From positions 1-64,000 of the forward strand of contig CBDHFQ010000008.1 of NCBI GenBank assembly GCA_965262565.1: a stretch of 64,000 nucleotides of DNA. The letters are read 5' to 3'. Shown in pieces: positions 1 to 8,961 of this stretch. Each line of letters begins with the position of its first letter. Positions within the stretch are counted from its first letter, which is position 1. The position numbers and the translations under genes were made by a program. The notes under the pieces were generated by a model that was not told where the DNA came from, searched no databases, and saw only the letters and a list, made by a program, of their open reading frames with translations. This DNA comes from CBDHFQ01 sp965262565. Lineage in GTDB: Bacteria > Bacteroidota > Bacteroidia > J057.

Positions 1-174
1 AACATCTTCTTGTTCTATAGAAGAAAAGGAAACCGATATATTTCCATTAGTACTTGGATTAGGATAAATAGCTATCCCTAAAAGAAATTTATCATCTTCT
101 CGGTCCGGAGTTGCCCCACTGCATACTATAAAGCTTAGCGTAATCAAAAAAAATGAAGTAAAAAATATTCTCAT
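1..174 (-). CDS. Small exported protein, N-terminal part, with T9SS-like tail motif (cut by window edge)
   Basis: The reading frame opens at ATG 174 on the minus strand and runs off the left edge after 58 codons. Residues 1-20 are a hydrophobic signal peptide (MRIFFTSFFLITLSFIVCSG). Residues 37-50 read IAIYPNPSTNGNISVSF-like, which matches the opening of the Por/T9SS type-A C-terminal sorting domain (YPNPs.G.v.v). If so, the sorting domain follows the signal peptide after only about 15 residues, and the protein would be little more than signal peptide plus tail. The rest of the gene lies outside the window, so length and function are unknown. The start is supported by the good signal peptide directly after it. 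Confidence 0.6.
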   Translation of the reverse strand, partial: MRIFFTSFFLITLSFIVCSGATPDREDDKFLLGIAIYPNPSTNGNISVSFSSIEQEDV

Positions 175-273
175 AGAGTAAAAAAATAATTATGCTAACC
201 AACCATTTTCTAATTTTTTTCGTTACCAAGTGTTAACCTTAATATAACTTATTTTTCCAGAGAAAGCAATCGC

Positions 274-303
274 TTGTAAGGATCTGGAAAAATTTTACAA
301 TTT
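274..303 (+). promoter_or_regulatory. Possible rnpB promoter (Bacteroidota -33/-7 type)
   Basis: TTG at 274-276 is followed after 19 bases by TACAATTT at 296-303. This has the spacing of the Bacteroidota sigma-ABfr promoter (TTTG, about 19 nt, TAnnTTTG), but the -7 box matches only partly. It ends about 8 nt before the predicted 5' end of the RNase P RNA. Confidence 0.4.
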
Positions 304-311
304 CATAAAAC

Positions 312-690
312 AGGTGTGGATGTAGCTTCATCGCTCATAGGTTTATGAGAGGAAAGTCCGGACAGCATAGGGCATCCTGCTTCCTAACGGGAAGGTTCCG
401 AACATTCGGAAACAGCAAGTGCAACAGAGAGTAGACCGCCAGTTTTCTAAAGGAATGACTGGTAAGGGTGAAAGGGTGGGGTAAGAGCCCACCGGTAATT
501 TTGGTGACAAGATTAGCCAGGTAAACCTCAGGAGCTGAAAGACCAAATATACCGATGTTTGAGGGCGGCCCGCCCGATGTCGGAGGGTAGGTCGTAAGAT
601 CCACATGGTGACATGTGGGCCAGATAAATGATGGAGATCCACTTTGGTGGATACAGAATCCGGCTTATATGCATTCACATCTTCACACGG
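312..690 (+). ncRNA. rnpB: RNase P RNA (catalytic subunit, bacterial type A)
   Basis: This is the RNA subunit of ribonuclease P, which removes the 5' leader of precursor tRNAs. The universally conserved core is directly visible: GAGGAAAGTCCGGAC at 349-363 (conserved region I with the P4 5' strand), the GCAACAGAGAGTAGACCGCC segment at about 421-440, and ACAGAATCCGGCTTAT at 653-668 (conserved region V with the P4 3' strand). The ends (about 312 and 690) are set by possible P1 pairing of GTGTGGATG near 314-322 with the CATCTTCACAC segment near 678-688, so they are approximate. Any open frame on either strand in this interval should be ignored. Confidence 0.95.
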
Positions 691-709
691 GGAGCTTCTG
701 GCTCCCCGT
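687..709 (+). terminator. GC-rich hairpin at the 3' end of rnpB
   Basis: A perfect 9-bp stem, ACGGGGAGC (687-695) with GCTCCCCGT (701-709), and a 5-nt loop directly follow the rnpB body. No U-run follows, so it may act as a 3'-end stabiliser or processing boundary rather than a classical intrinsic terminator. Confidence 0.5.
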
Positions 710-716
710 CCCTATT

Positions 717-751
717 AAGAAAAAGGAACCTCTCTATTGGAAAGGTTCCTT
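717..751 (-). terminator. Intrinsic terminator for the minus-strand Ser/Arg-rich gene
   Basis: Read on the minus strand, AAGGAACC (751-744) pairs with GGTTCCTT (730-723) in a perfect 8-bp stem with a 13-nt loop, continuing into a T-rich run (to about 717). It lies 76 bp beyond the stop at 827. This fits transcription continuing past the premature stop at 1383 to the distal stop. Confidence 0.65.
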
Positions 752-826
752 ATAAATATATAACACCACAAAGAGACAAATTCTTAATTCAATTATTTCT
801 ATTTCAAACAGTTTCTAAATTGTTCG

Positions 827-1382
827 TTAAGGTCTTCTAGAAGAAGATCTACTGGATGAACTCCTGCTTCCGCTAGATCTACTGCCAGATCTGCTGGAAG
901 GTCTTGAATACGACCTGGAGCTGGACGAGGAATTACTTCTTTTTACATTAGAACTACTGCCAGATCTGCTGGAAGGCCTTGAATACGACCTGGAGCTGGA
1001 CGAGGAATTACTTCTTTTTACATTAGAGCTACTGCCAGATCTGCTGGAAGGTCTTGAATACGACCTGGAGCTGGAAGAAGAATTATTCCTTCTAATGTTA
1101 GAACTACTGCTAGACCCATTAGAAGGGCTAGAATATGACCTTGAACTGGAAGAAGAGTTATTTCTTCTAATGTTAGAACTACTGCTAGACCTATTAGAAG
1201 GGCTAGAATATGACCTTGAACTGGAAGAAGAGTTATTCCTTCTAATGTTAGAACTACTGCTAGACCTATTAGAAGGGCTAGAATATGACCTTGAACTGGA
1301 AGAAGAGTTATTTCTTCTAATGTTAGAACTACTGTTAGACCTATTAGAAGGGCTAGAATATGACCTTGAACTGGAAGAAGAG
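827..1382 (-). pseudogene. Out-of-frame 3' portion of the Ser/Arg-rich repeat protein
   Basis: Beyond the premature stop at 1383-1385, the frame used by the upstream repeats, resumed by skipping one base, stays open for about 185 further codons and ends at TAA 827-829 with the sequence RSSSRRP. It keeps the same 25-residue unit (NNSSSSSRSYSSPSNRSSSS type), drifting to VKRSNSSSSSRSYSRPSSRSG in the last units. With the single extra base at 1386-1390 removed, 827-2654 is one frame of exactly 609 codons including stop. This tail is therefore the original C-terminus, cut off by an indel, an assembly error, or reached by +1 frameshifting at the TAA-C stop. Confidence 0.7.
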
Positions 1383-1471
1383 TTATTTCCTTCTAATGTT
1401 AGAACTACTGCTAGACCTATTAGAAGGGCTAGAATATGACCTTGAACTGGAAGAAGAGTTATTCCTTCTAA
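871..1471 (-). repeat. 75-bp coding tandem repeat (minisatellite), eight units
   Basis: Eight head-to-tail units start at 871, 946, 1021, 1096, 1171, 1246, 1321 and 1397, with a more degenerate ninth from 1472. Spacing is 75 bp except for the 1321-1396 unit, which is 76 bp. Each encodes 25 residues on the minus strand, rich in Ser, Arg and Asn with one Tyr. The central units (1096-1471) are nearly identical, while the three units nearest the 3' end of the gene form a second sub-family, as expected from expansion by unequal exchange or slippage. The contiguous units without spacers rule out a CRISPR array. Confidence 0.9.
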
Positions 1472-2642
1472 TGTTAGAATTGCTATTTGATCTATTAGAA
1501 GAGTTCGAGTAAGTTCTGGAACTGGAATTTCTGCTAGAACTAGAATTTCTATTACTTCTCACGCTCGATGAATTAGCCTCATTATTAGAAGGGCTTGAAT
1601 ATCTCCTCGAACTAGAAGTACTACTTCTACGAACACTACTATTACCATTGGAATTTCTGGCAGAATTTACAGTAGATCTTGAACTCGTTGCTGAACGAAC
1701 ACTATTAGATCGGTTGGAAGAATTGTTTCTACTATTTGCTGAAGCTCTTCTGGATGGAGCCTCATATTGAGGAACTACGTATCTCGGTTGATTGCCAGAA
1801 CCATTCACTCTCCTTGAGGAAGTTTGTCCATTTACTCTCCTGGAAGAGGAATTGTTATTATATCTTACTGGTCTTTGTGAAGTTGAGTATCTATAAGCTA
1901 CACTCCTGCTATCTACTCTTTGCTGGCGGTACCATCTGTTAGATGACCTTGTATTATTATAATATCCTCCAGCATAATACCCGTCCACAAATCCATCATT
2001 ATATCCGTTAGCATATCCATAGTTATACCCTCTACTAAAACCACGATTAAAACCGCGTCTAATTCCGAAGGGAGAAAAGAATCCCGGGGAAGAGACAAAT
2101 ACTCTGGCAGGAAATGGGTTATAAAAGAAGGGATCATAAAATCTATATGGGAAAAACCTCCTTCTTCCAAATCCAACATTGAAGAAGACGTTACCGATAT
2201 TAAATCCCGCATTAAAAAATACATTACCCACTCCATAACCTACGAAATAGGAAGATGTACAGCCGTAGAATCCATCATCAAAGAATACTCTTCTGGGAGC
2301 ATAAAATCTATTCCAGATAGGCGTATTTATCATGTAGTATATATCATTTGTAAAGAATGGATCGTAATATCCAAATCCTACAGGAACGGTTCTTACTGGA
2401 TAAAACCTTCTTAACCTTCTGGAAAAACGAAAATCGTCAAATCCATTATAAAAAGGATCGTGTTCCAATCGTTGGGGAGCAAAGGAAGATCTCAGCCTAT
2501 CAGGTGTATGAGTGAACAAATGAGTTCTTGAACTTACACCTTCCCTCCAATCATTACCAGGGTCTTTCAGCTTAGTGTATGCTTCTAGTGGTATCCAAAG
2601 GATTCCCAGAAGAAGAACACTTACCAGGTTAACTTTTTTCAT
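1383..2642 (-). CDS. Secreted low-complexity protein (Phe/Tyr/Gly-rich then Ser/Arg/Asn-rich), truncated by frameshift
   Basis: I do not recognise a named family. I place the start at ATG 2642 (MKKVNLVSVLLLGILWIPLEA), a standard signal peptide; ATG 2654, four codons upstream, is the other option. Mature residues to about 240 are rich in Phe, Tyr, Gly and Arg, with DPFY/DPFF and NGYNDG repeats. The rest is Ser/Arg/Asn-rich and merges into the 75-bp repeat array. As sequenced the frame ends RRK at TAA 1383-1385, because one unit carries an extra base; the intact product would be about 604-608 aa and end at 827. The composition suggests an extracellular, possibly sticky or matrix-type protein, which is inference. 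A terminator follows the distal stop at 717-751. Confidence 0.75.
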   Translation of the reverse strand: MKKVNLVSVLLLGILWIPLEAYTKLKDPGNDWREGVSSRTHLFTHTPDRLRSSFAPQRLEHDPFYNGFDDFRFSRRLRRFYPVRTVPVGFGYYDPFFTNDIYYMINTPIWNRFYAPRRVFFDDGFYGCTSSYFVGYGVGNVFFNAGFNIGNVFFNVGFGRRRFFPYRFYDPFFYNPFPARVFVSSPGFFSPFGIRRGFNRGFSRGYNYGYANGYNDGFVDGYYAGGYYNNTRSSNRWYRQQRVDSRSVAYRYSTSQRPVRYNNNSSSRRVNGQTSSRRVNGSGNQPRYVVPQYEAPSRRASANSRNNSSNRSNSVRSATSSRSTVNSARNSNGNSSVRRSSTSSSRRYSSPSNNEANSSSVRSNRNSSSSRNSSSRTYSNSSNRSNSNSNIRRNNSSSSSRSYSSPSNRSSSSSNIRRK

Positions 2643-2785
2643 ATAATCAATCATTTTGTGTACTCATGGGTTCTTCTATTATTATCATAAGAAATTTGAA
2701 TATTTTTGTTAACTCTTAAAAGAGATAATTATCAAGCGTGTGGTTGAAATAGTCTTTCGTGTGAGGGATTTTCTAATTTTGGTAT

Positions 2786-3394
2786 ATGGAAAAAAGGAAA
2801 AGGAAGTTAATAGATCGCATTTTACTCATTGCTACCCCATTGTTAGCACTGTTGTTGTTTACTTATTGGGCCATATTAAAACGCCCCGATAGAAATTTTT
2901 ATTTACACGATCATACCTCCGGCTGGGTAAAAATTTCTTATGAAGTTCCCGGAGCACCACCTTTAAAGCAAGAAGAGGGGGTTTACAAAATTGACATTCC
3001 TCCTAATAAAGAAATTGTTACTTCTTCTGCCTTTAAAGATGGGTGGGGTAGAGATAGATTTTTTCATCAACAGGATGGACAATGGATAGAAATTCCCAAG
3101 ATTTCTGATACTACTGCCACAACCAAGCTTCATATTCACGAGCAAACCTATGCTTTTAGATCTCATATGAATGTGTTGACAAGCTTGAGTCAAGGAACTG
3201 ATACTACCTTAGCAGACGGAACGAGAATTAAAAAACAGTCAGGTAACAGGGTAAGTTATCAACCAGGAAGAGAAGCATTTGAGTATTTTTATTTTAGTTC
3301 AAGGCCTCAACCAATTGAATTTCAGCCGCCTGAGAGACCGAAAGATCCGGATGAATTAGTGTCTACAGAAGATGGATTTATTACAGTACCTTAA
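2786..3394 (+). CDS. Membrane-anchored protein of unknown function, coupled to proline dehydrogenase
   Basis: 202 aa. A basic N-terminus (MEKRKRKLIDR) precedes one transmembrane helix at about residues 12-30, giving a type II anchor with the remaining 170 residues outside the cytoplasm. The soluble part has short beta-rich segments (SGWVKISYEVPG near 45-56, KIDIPPNKEIVTSS near 68-81) and a Pro-rich end. No catalytic motif is visible and I cannot name the family with confidence. Its stop overlaps the next start by one base (TAATG at 3392-3396), so the two are probably translated together. A TAATTTTG box at 2774-2781 resembles a -7 element but sits so close to the ATG that it would give an almost leaderless message. 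Confidence 0.75.
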   Translation: MEKRKRKLIDRILLIATPLLALLLFTYWAILKRPDRNFYLHDHTSGWVKISYEVPGAPPLKQEEGVYKIDIPPNKEIVTSSAFKDGWGRDRFFHQQDGQWIEIPKISDTTATTKLHIHEQTYAFRSHMNVLTSLSQGTDTTLADGTRIKKQSGNRVSYQPGREAFEYFYFSSRPQPIEFQPPERPKDPDELVSTEDGFITVP

Positions 3395-4602
3395 TGATTT
3401 TGAATATGTTAACTCAACAATCTCCCTCTCCATCCGCCTCACTGGATTTTGAGGACACAGAATTAGCATTCAGAGCGAAATCAGATGCTCAATTATTAAA
3501 AACTTATCGATTATTTAGGTTGATCGATTCTCCTATACTAACGAAAGTAGGGCCTCCTTTACTGACCAAAGCACTAAGCTGGAATATTCCGATTACTACA
3601 TTTATTAAGCATACGTTATTTGATTTATTTTGTGGAGGGGAGTCAATAAAAGATACCTTACCGACGACAACTTCTCTTGCACAATTTGGTGTAAAAACAA
3701 TATTGGATTATTCTGTGGAAGGGGAAGCTACTGAAGATGGATATAATGAAACTAGACAAGAAATCCTGGATACCTTAATTCATGGAGGAAAGTATGAAGA
3801 AGTTTCTTTTAGTGCTTGTAAACTGACAGGTCTTGCCAGTAAAGGGCTATTGGCAAAAGTTCAACAAGGAGATGAACTTACTTCGAAAGAGAAAAGATCT
3901 TGGAATAGGGTTGAAGAAAGAGTGGATGATATTTGTAGCGAAGCTGTTCGTCAAAAAACCCCTATTCTTATAGATGCCGAAGAGAGTTGGATCCAACAAC
4001 CGATAGATGAGTTAGTGGAGAGAATGATGAGAGCATATAATAGGGAAGATGCTTATGTGTATACCACTATTCAATTTTATCGTTGGGATCGGCTGAATTA
4101 CCTTCAAAACATTATTGAATTAAGCGAAAAGGAAGGATTTTATTTAGGTGTAAAATTAGTAAGGGGAGCATATTTAGAGAAGGAAACAAGGCGTGCAAAA
4201 GAAATGGGGTACAAAAATCCCATGCAAAAGGATTTAGCTTCTACGCATGAAGATTACAATAAAGCCTTGACAATATGTATGGATCATATAGATCACACCT
4301 TTATTTTTGCAGGTACTCACAATGAATATAGTACTAAGTATCTAACTGAGTTGATGAATCAACACCATTTAGAACCTGGGGATTCAAGAGTTTGGTTTGC
4401 CCAACTCTTGGGCATGTCTGATAACCTTTCATTCAACCTGTCGCATTTGGGGTATCAGGTAGCTAAATATGTTCCCTATGGACCTGTAAAAGCTGTCATG
4501 CCCTACTTAATGCGTAGAGCTGAAGAAAATACGGCCATCGCTGGGCAATCTAGTCGGGAAGTTGAACTATTGAGGAAGGAAGTTAGAAGAAGAGGGTTGT
4601 AA
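3394..4602 (+). CDS. putA: Proline dehydrogenase (FAD-dependent, monofunctional)
   Basis: 402 aa. It oxidises L-proline to delta-1-pyrroline-5-carboxylate with FAD, feeding electrons to quinone, the first step of proline catabolism. Family motifs are clear: VKLVRGAYLEKE near residues 264-275, the FAD-barrel strand FAGTHNEYS, QLLGMSDNLS, and the C-terminal KYVPYGPVKAVMPYLMRRAEEN containing the paired arginines that hold the proline carboxylate. Length fits the monofunctional Bacteroidota enzymes; there is no fused P5C dehydrogenase domain, and none is encoded nearby. The start overlaps the preceding stop by one base (TAATG). The symbol is used for the activity only, since bifunctional PutA is a different architecture. 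Confidence 0.95.
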   Translation: MILNMLTQQSPSPSASLDFEDTELAFRAKSDAQLLKTYRLFRLIDSPILTKVGPPLLTKALSWNIPITTFIKHTLFDLFCGGESIKDTLPTTTSLAQFGVKTILDYSVEGEATEDGYNETRQEILDTLIHGGKYEEVSFSACKLTGLASKGLLAKVQQGDELTSKEKRSWNRVEERVDDICSEAVRQKTPILIDAEESWIQQPIDELVERMMRAYNREDAYVYTTIQFYRWDRLNYLQNIIELSEKEGFYLGVKLVRGAYLEKETRRAKEMGYKNPMQKDLASTHEDYNKALTICMDHIDHTFIFAGTHNEYSTKYLTELMNQHHLEPGDSRVWFAQLLGMSDNLSFNLSHLGYQVAKYVPYGPVKAVMPYLMRRAEENTAIAGQSSREVELLRKEVRRRGL

Positions 4603-4642
4603 GCAATTTCCTTGCTTTTCATAGCCACATAGAATATTTTGT

Positions 4643-5128
4643 TTATATCCCCTGTTGCATTACCACTTCGCTGGATGATAGCTCAATAAACAAGACACTT
4701 GCACCTTCATAGGGTCCTGTAACAATAGATATCTGATTTCCCTTTCTAATAAATTCGGCAGGAATAAATTTCTTAATTCCATAACTATCTATTTGATAGG
4801 CGATGGGCTTAGCTTGGGTGGTCGTTTTTTCTTTGGTATAAACCATTAATTCCCCTCTATCCATAATTTCAATATGAGATGATTGCCCCCAATTAAAAAT
4901 AACATCAGCTGGATCACCTCCTGGAAATACTTCAATTCTGGAAGATTTACTAATCTTTACTGCCTGCCCATCTCTTGAATATGAATATTGTTCTGGAAAA
5001 CTAACTAATTGTATATTAAATGATATATCTTCTCTTGCTGTGAACGTTTGACCTTGTCCCATTAATTGTACCTGAGCCCAAAAAATTAATACCAACAGAA
5101 CGCCTCCAACCCTTTTTCTATGTAACAT
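4643..5128 (-). CDS. Secreted protein of unknown function
   Basis: 161 aa. The N-terminus MLHRKRVGGVLLVLIFWAQ... with a likely cleavage after LMGQGQ is a signal peptide. The remainder looks like a small all-beta domain (alternating hydrophobic segments such as SRIEVFPGGDPADVIFNWG, HIEIMDRGELMVYT). No cysteines, lipobox or known motif is seen. It lies downstream of dnaE on the same strand but 159 bp away, so co-transcription is uncertain, and its 3' end faces proline dehydrogenase 40 bp away. Function unknown. Confidence 0.65.
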   Translation of the reverse strand: MLHRKRVGGVLLVLIFWAQVQLMGQGQTFTAREDISFNIQLVSFPEQYSYSRDGQAVKISKSSRIEVFPGGDPADVIFNWGQSSHIEIMDRGELMVYTKEKTTTQAKPIAYQIDSYGIKKFIPAEFIRKGNQISIVTGPYEGASVLFIELSSSEVVMQQGI

Positions 5129-5287
5129 ATATAAATGATTAGTTTACTCTTACATACTATTTAGAGGAGTAAATCCCTAAACATTCATAATTACGGAAGA
5201 AAATGTTTTACGAGATGAACTTTTGGGCAAGTGGTTCAATATCGTGTTTCATCTGGAAATTAGAAAGTTCGAATAGTAGAAATGGTG

Positions 5288-8200
5288 TTATATCACATTG
5301 AATGTGAGCCCTAAACTATGTAATTCTTCTATCAATTTATCATTTGGATGCACCGTAATATTACTTGATAGTAAAGGAATATCCGCACAAAGGGATGCAT
5401 CCTTAATTCGAAAGAGCAATTCTTTACTTCCAGGATGAGCTGAAAATAATTCCAGCAATTCCTGAACAAGCTCTTCGGTTAATGAATCTACATCTAATGA
5501 AATAGAAATCTTTTTGATTAATTTATCGAAGAAATCCTCTGACAATAGGTTTATATCTTTGATTCTTAATTCAAATTCCGAGGGATCGTACTTTCTTGGG
5601 ATATACTGACCGGAAATAAACAGCATATCATCCAGTTGAATTAAATTTCGAAATTTTTCATATTGATCTCCAAAAAGCATAAAATCAAATGAGTCAGAAA
5701 AATCCTCTATAGTGCAAACCATAAATCTTGTCCCTCTTCGAGATACCCGATCATTTACAGAGGTAACTATTCCCGCCAGTGAAACTTCTTTATGTTCCAT
5801 TTTTCTTAGAGTAGATAAATTGCAATTAGTAAAGTTAAGTATCTGCCATTTATATCTGTCAAGAGGGTGGCCTGATAGATAGAATCCTATAATCTCTTTT
5901 TCGAAATTTAATTTTTGCAATTCGGTCCATTCTTCTTCGATGACTCCATTATGAGTATTACCTATTGGAATTCTCGGTTCTTCCTGAATGACGCTAACTC
6001 CTCCAAAATTTCCAAACAGACTGGTCTGAGGTGAATTTCTTTCCATTTGAATTTTGGAACCATAAGAAATAGCTTTTTCCAAGATATTGATGTCTTCCTT
6101 TTCAGATACTGACAAAAAGAATCTATAGCGTTTTATATTGAAGCAATCCAAAGCGCCAGCGTACGCCAATGACTCTAAAATCCTTCGGTTTAATGTTCTG
6201 AGTGGCATTCTTATCGTCAAGTCAAATAAAGAAGTGAATGGACCGTCAGCATTTCTTTCCTTTATCAAACTTGCCACAACTGATTTTCCCACTCCTTTAA
6301 TGGCTTCCAAGCCAAATCGGATCTGTCCTTCAGGATTTACAGAAAATAATGGCTTACTTTCGTTTATATCTGGAGGTAATACTTCAATTCCCATACGGCG
6401 ACATTCTTCAATGAAAAAGGTAATTTTCTTTATATCATTCACATTATGGGTAAGTACTGCTGCCATGTATTCCGCAGGAAAATGGGCTTTCATGTAAGCT
6501 GTCTTAAAAGCAAGGACAGAATATGCCGCAGCATGGGATTTATTGAAGCCATAAGAAGCAAATTTTTGCATCAATCCATAAACTTCTTCGGCTGTCTTTT
6601 TATCTACTCCTTGGTCTCCAGCACCTTTGACAAAATTTACCTTTTCCCGCTCCATGATCTCCATTTTCTTCTTACCCATGGCCCGGCGAAGTAAATCTGC
6701 TCCTCCCAGAGAATATCTTCCCATTGTTCTGGCTACCTGCATGATTTGCTCCTGATAAACCATAATTCCATAGGTATTTTTCAGGATAGGCTCTAACATA
6801 GGATGGGGATACTCGAGAGGTTCTTTGCCATGTTTCCTATTAACGAAGCTGGGAATATTATCCATGGGGCCTGGACGATACAAAGCATTCATCGCTATCA
6901 AATCCTCTATATTAGTAGGTTTAAGCTGGCGCAAATATTTACGCATTCCATCAGACTCAAACTGGAACGTTGCTACAGTATCTCCTCGTTGGTACAATTC
7001 ATAGGTAGCAGTATCAGTTAAATCGATATTATCTGGATCAACGACTACTTCTCTGTTTTCTTTAACCAACCTGATCGCTGTTTTAAGAATAGAAAGAGTC
7101 TTTAATCCGAGGAAGTCCATTTTCAATAGTCCGCACAATTCTGCCATCGGACCATCGTACTGCGTTACAAGTGTTTCATCCTTTGCTACTGAGACGGGGG
7201 CATAGTTAGTAACATCACCTGGAGCGATAATCACCGCACATGCATGAACTCCCGTATGTCTGGCCGTTCCCTCCAATGTTTTTGCAAACCTCATCATTCG
7301 CTTAACCATAGGATCAGGACTATCGAAAAGTTTGGTTAATTCCTCGGAAAAGTCGGGATTAATTTCAGGATTTAAGGCTTTCTTAAAGCTCATTCCTGGC
7401 TTATCCGGAACCATTTTGGCTATTCTATTCACTTCTGCCAGTGGAATGCCCAGGGTTCTTCCCACATCCCTGAGTGCGGTTTTTGCTCCCATCGTACCAT
7501 AGGTGATTACCTGAGAAACAGATTTTCGACCATACTCTTCAACCACATAGTCGATTACTTCTTGCCTTCCTTCATCATCAAAATCTATATCAATATCGGG
7601 AGGAGAAACCCTTTCAGGATTTAAAAATCGCTCGAATAGTAATCCATAGGCTAAAGGGTCAATATCTATGATTCCCAAAATATAAGCGACTACACTTCCC
7701 GCAGCAGAACCTCTACCAGGACCTACATATACCCCTCTTTTTCTTGCTTCTGTAGTAAATGATTGAACAATGAGGAAATACCCGGCATATCCCATTTTTT
7801 TGATAATCCTTAACTCCAACTCAATCCGATCCAGCACTTCTGTCGTAATTTCACCATACCTTCCAGGAGCTCTTTCCATGACCATCGCTGCCAGATAGTC
7901 ATCCATGTTCATATACTCTTTTGGTACGTTATATTGAGGAAGAATCATATCTCCACTCAGACTCATTTCGAATTCACATCGCTCAGCCAGATGAAGTGTA
8001 TTATCCAATGCCTCAGGAATATCCTGAAAAAGTTCCAGCATTTCATCCTGGGTTTTGAAGTAAAATCTGGGATTTAATCTATTTTGATCATCTACAAATC
8101 GGAATCTGTTTGGATCATTATAGTCAGATTGCGTTTGAAGGGCTAATAATAGATCATGCGCTTCACTATCTTCCTCATTTACATAATGAACATCATTCGT

Positions 8201-8803
8201 AGCAATGATTTTAAGCTGATGTTTTTTGGCAATTTTAATCAACCAATCATTGCAGGTATTCATATCTTGAAGCGTATGTCGCTGGATTTCTACATAGTAA
8301 TTTTCATCGCCGAATATGGCCAGATATTCCTTGAGTACTCTTTCTGCTTCTTGTTCTCCCTTAGTTAATAAAGTTTGATTAACTTCTCCCGCTAAACAAC
8401 AGGTGGAAGCGATCAATCCATTTGCGTGCTTACTTAGAATTTCTTTATCAATTCTCGGCTTGTAATAGTACCCATCTGTATATCCGAAGGAACATAACTT
8501 AACCAGGTTTCTGTAGCCCGTGGCATTTTTGGCCCAAAGAATTTGATGGTATCGCTTATCCTTCTTATTTTTTTCCGTTGCAACACCCGATGTAATATAG
8601 AACTCACAGCCTACAATAGGTTTGACTCCCCTTTTTTTTGCGCCTAAGACGAATTTAGGAACGCCATACATGTTTCCATGATCTGTGATAGCAATATGAG
8701 ACATTCCACAATCGCATGCTTTTTGCGTCATGTCATTTATCTTCGCTGCACCATCTAATAAACTAAACTCCGTATGATTATGTAAATGAACAAACTCAGG
8801 CAT
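5288..8803 (-). CDS. dnaE: DNA polymerase III alpha subunit (replicative polymerase)
   Basis: 1171 aa, a normal length for DnaE. It is the chain-elongating subunit of the replicative polymerase. Order of domains: an N-terminal PHP domain beginning HLHNHTEFSLLDG (about 6-18) with ITDHGNMYG; the palm with PGRGSAAGS and the catalytic triplet PDIDIDFDDEGR (about 400-411); the fingers and thumb with GTARHTGVHACAV and SYGFNKSHAAAYS; tandem helix-hairpin-helix motifs (FGLEAIKGVGKSVV); and a C-terminal OB fold (VSLAGIVTSVNDRVS) followed by a tail. The start at 8803 places the PHP HxH at the usual distance from the N-terminus. The upstream region contains paired palindromes described separately. Confidence 0.98.
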   Translation of the reverse strand: MPEFVHLHNHTEFSLLDGAAKINDMTQKACDCGMSHIAITDHGNMYGVPKFVLGAKKRGVKPIVGCEFYITSGVATEKNKKDKRYHQILWAKNATGYRNLVKLCSFGYTDGYYYKPRIDKEILSKHANGLIASTCCLAGEVNQTLLTKGEQEAERVLKEYLAIFGDENYYVEIQRHTLQDMNTCNDWLIKIAKKHQLKIIATNDVHYVNEEDSEAHDLLLALQTQSDYNDPNRFRFVDDQNRLNPRFYFKTQDEMLELFQDIPEALDNTLHLAERCEFEMSLSGDMILPQYNVPKEYMNMDDYLAAMVMERAPGRYGEITTEVLDRIELELRIIKKMGYAGYFLIVQSFTTEARKRGVYVGPGRGSAAGSVVAYILGIIDIDPLAYGLLFERFLNPERVSPPDIDIDFDDEGRQEVIDYVVEEYGRKSVSQVITYGTMGAKTALRDVGRTLGIPLAEVNRIAKMVPDKPGMSFKKALNPEINPDFSEELTKLFDSPDPMVKRMMRFAKTLEGTARHTGVHACAVIIAPGDVTNYAPVSVAKDETLVTQYDGPMAELCGLLKMDFLGLKTLSILKTAIRLVKENREVVVDPDNIDLTDTATYELYQRGDTVATFQFESDGMRKYLRQLKPTNIEDLIAMNALYRPGPMDNIPSFVNRKHGKEPLEYPHPMLEPILKNTYGIMVYQEQIMQVARTMGRYSLGGADLLRRAMGKKKMEIMEREKVNFVKGAGDQGVDKKTAEEVYGLMQKFASYGFNKSHAAAYSVLAFKTAYMKAHFPAEYMAAVLTHNVNDIKKITFFIEECRRMGIEVLPPDINESKPLFSVNPEGQIRFGLEAIKGVGKSVVASLIKERNADGPFTSLFDLTIRMPLRTLNRRILESLAYAGALDCFNIKRYRFFLSVSEKEDINILEKAISYGSKIQMERNSPQTSLFGNFGGVSVIQEEPRIPIGNTHNGVIEEEWTELQKLNFEKEIIGFYLSGHPLDRYKWQILNFTNCNLSTLRKMEHKEVSLAGIVTSVNDRVSRRGTRFMVCTIEDFSDSFDFMLFGDQYEKFRNLIQLDDMLFISGQYIPRKYDPSEFELRIKDINLLSEDFFDKLIKKISISLDVDSLTEELVQELLELFSAHPGSKELLFRIKDASLCADIPLLSSNITVHPNDKLIEELHSLGLTFNVI

Positions 8804-8961
8804 ATCTGTAATCTTGAAGAATGACTTCCTAATAAACTAATCACAAAATAAGTATTGTGCTAAATTAGTGAGAATTTGAATAGGAATACTAATAATATGG
8901 CAAATATTAAATGCTATAATTAAACTAAGTTAACAAGCAGGTCTTGGATGTTCGTTTCTTT

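Noticed and set aside
335..678. Minus-strand ORFs across 335-678
   Set aside because: They lie inside the RNase P RNA, whose conserved core explains the sequence.
1095..1439. Plus-strand Leu/Glu-rich repeat ORF
   Set aside because: It is the antisense reading of the 75-bp Ser/Arg repeat array; the minus-strand frame has the signal peptide, the flanking unique domain and a terminator.
871..1471. Possible CRISPR array
   Set aside because: Units are contiguous, 75 bp, have no unique spacers and keep a coding frame; no cas genes are present.
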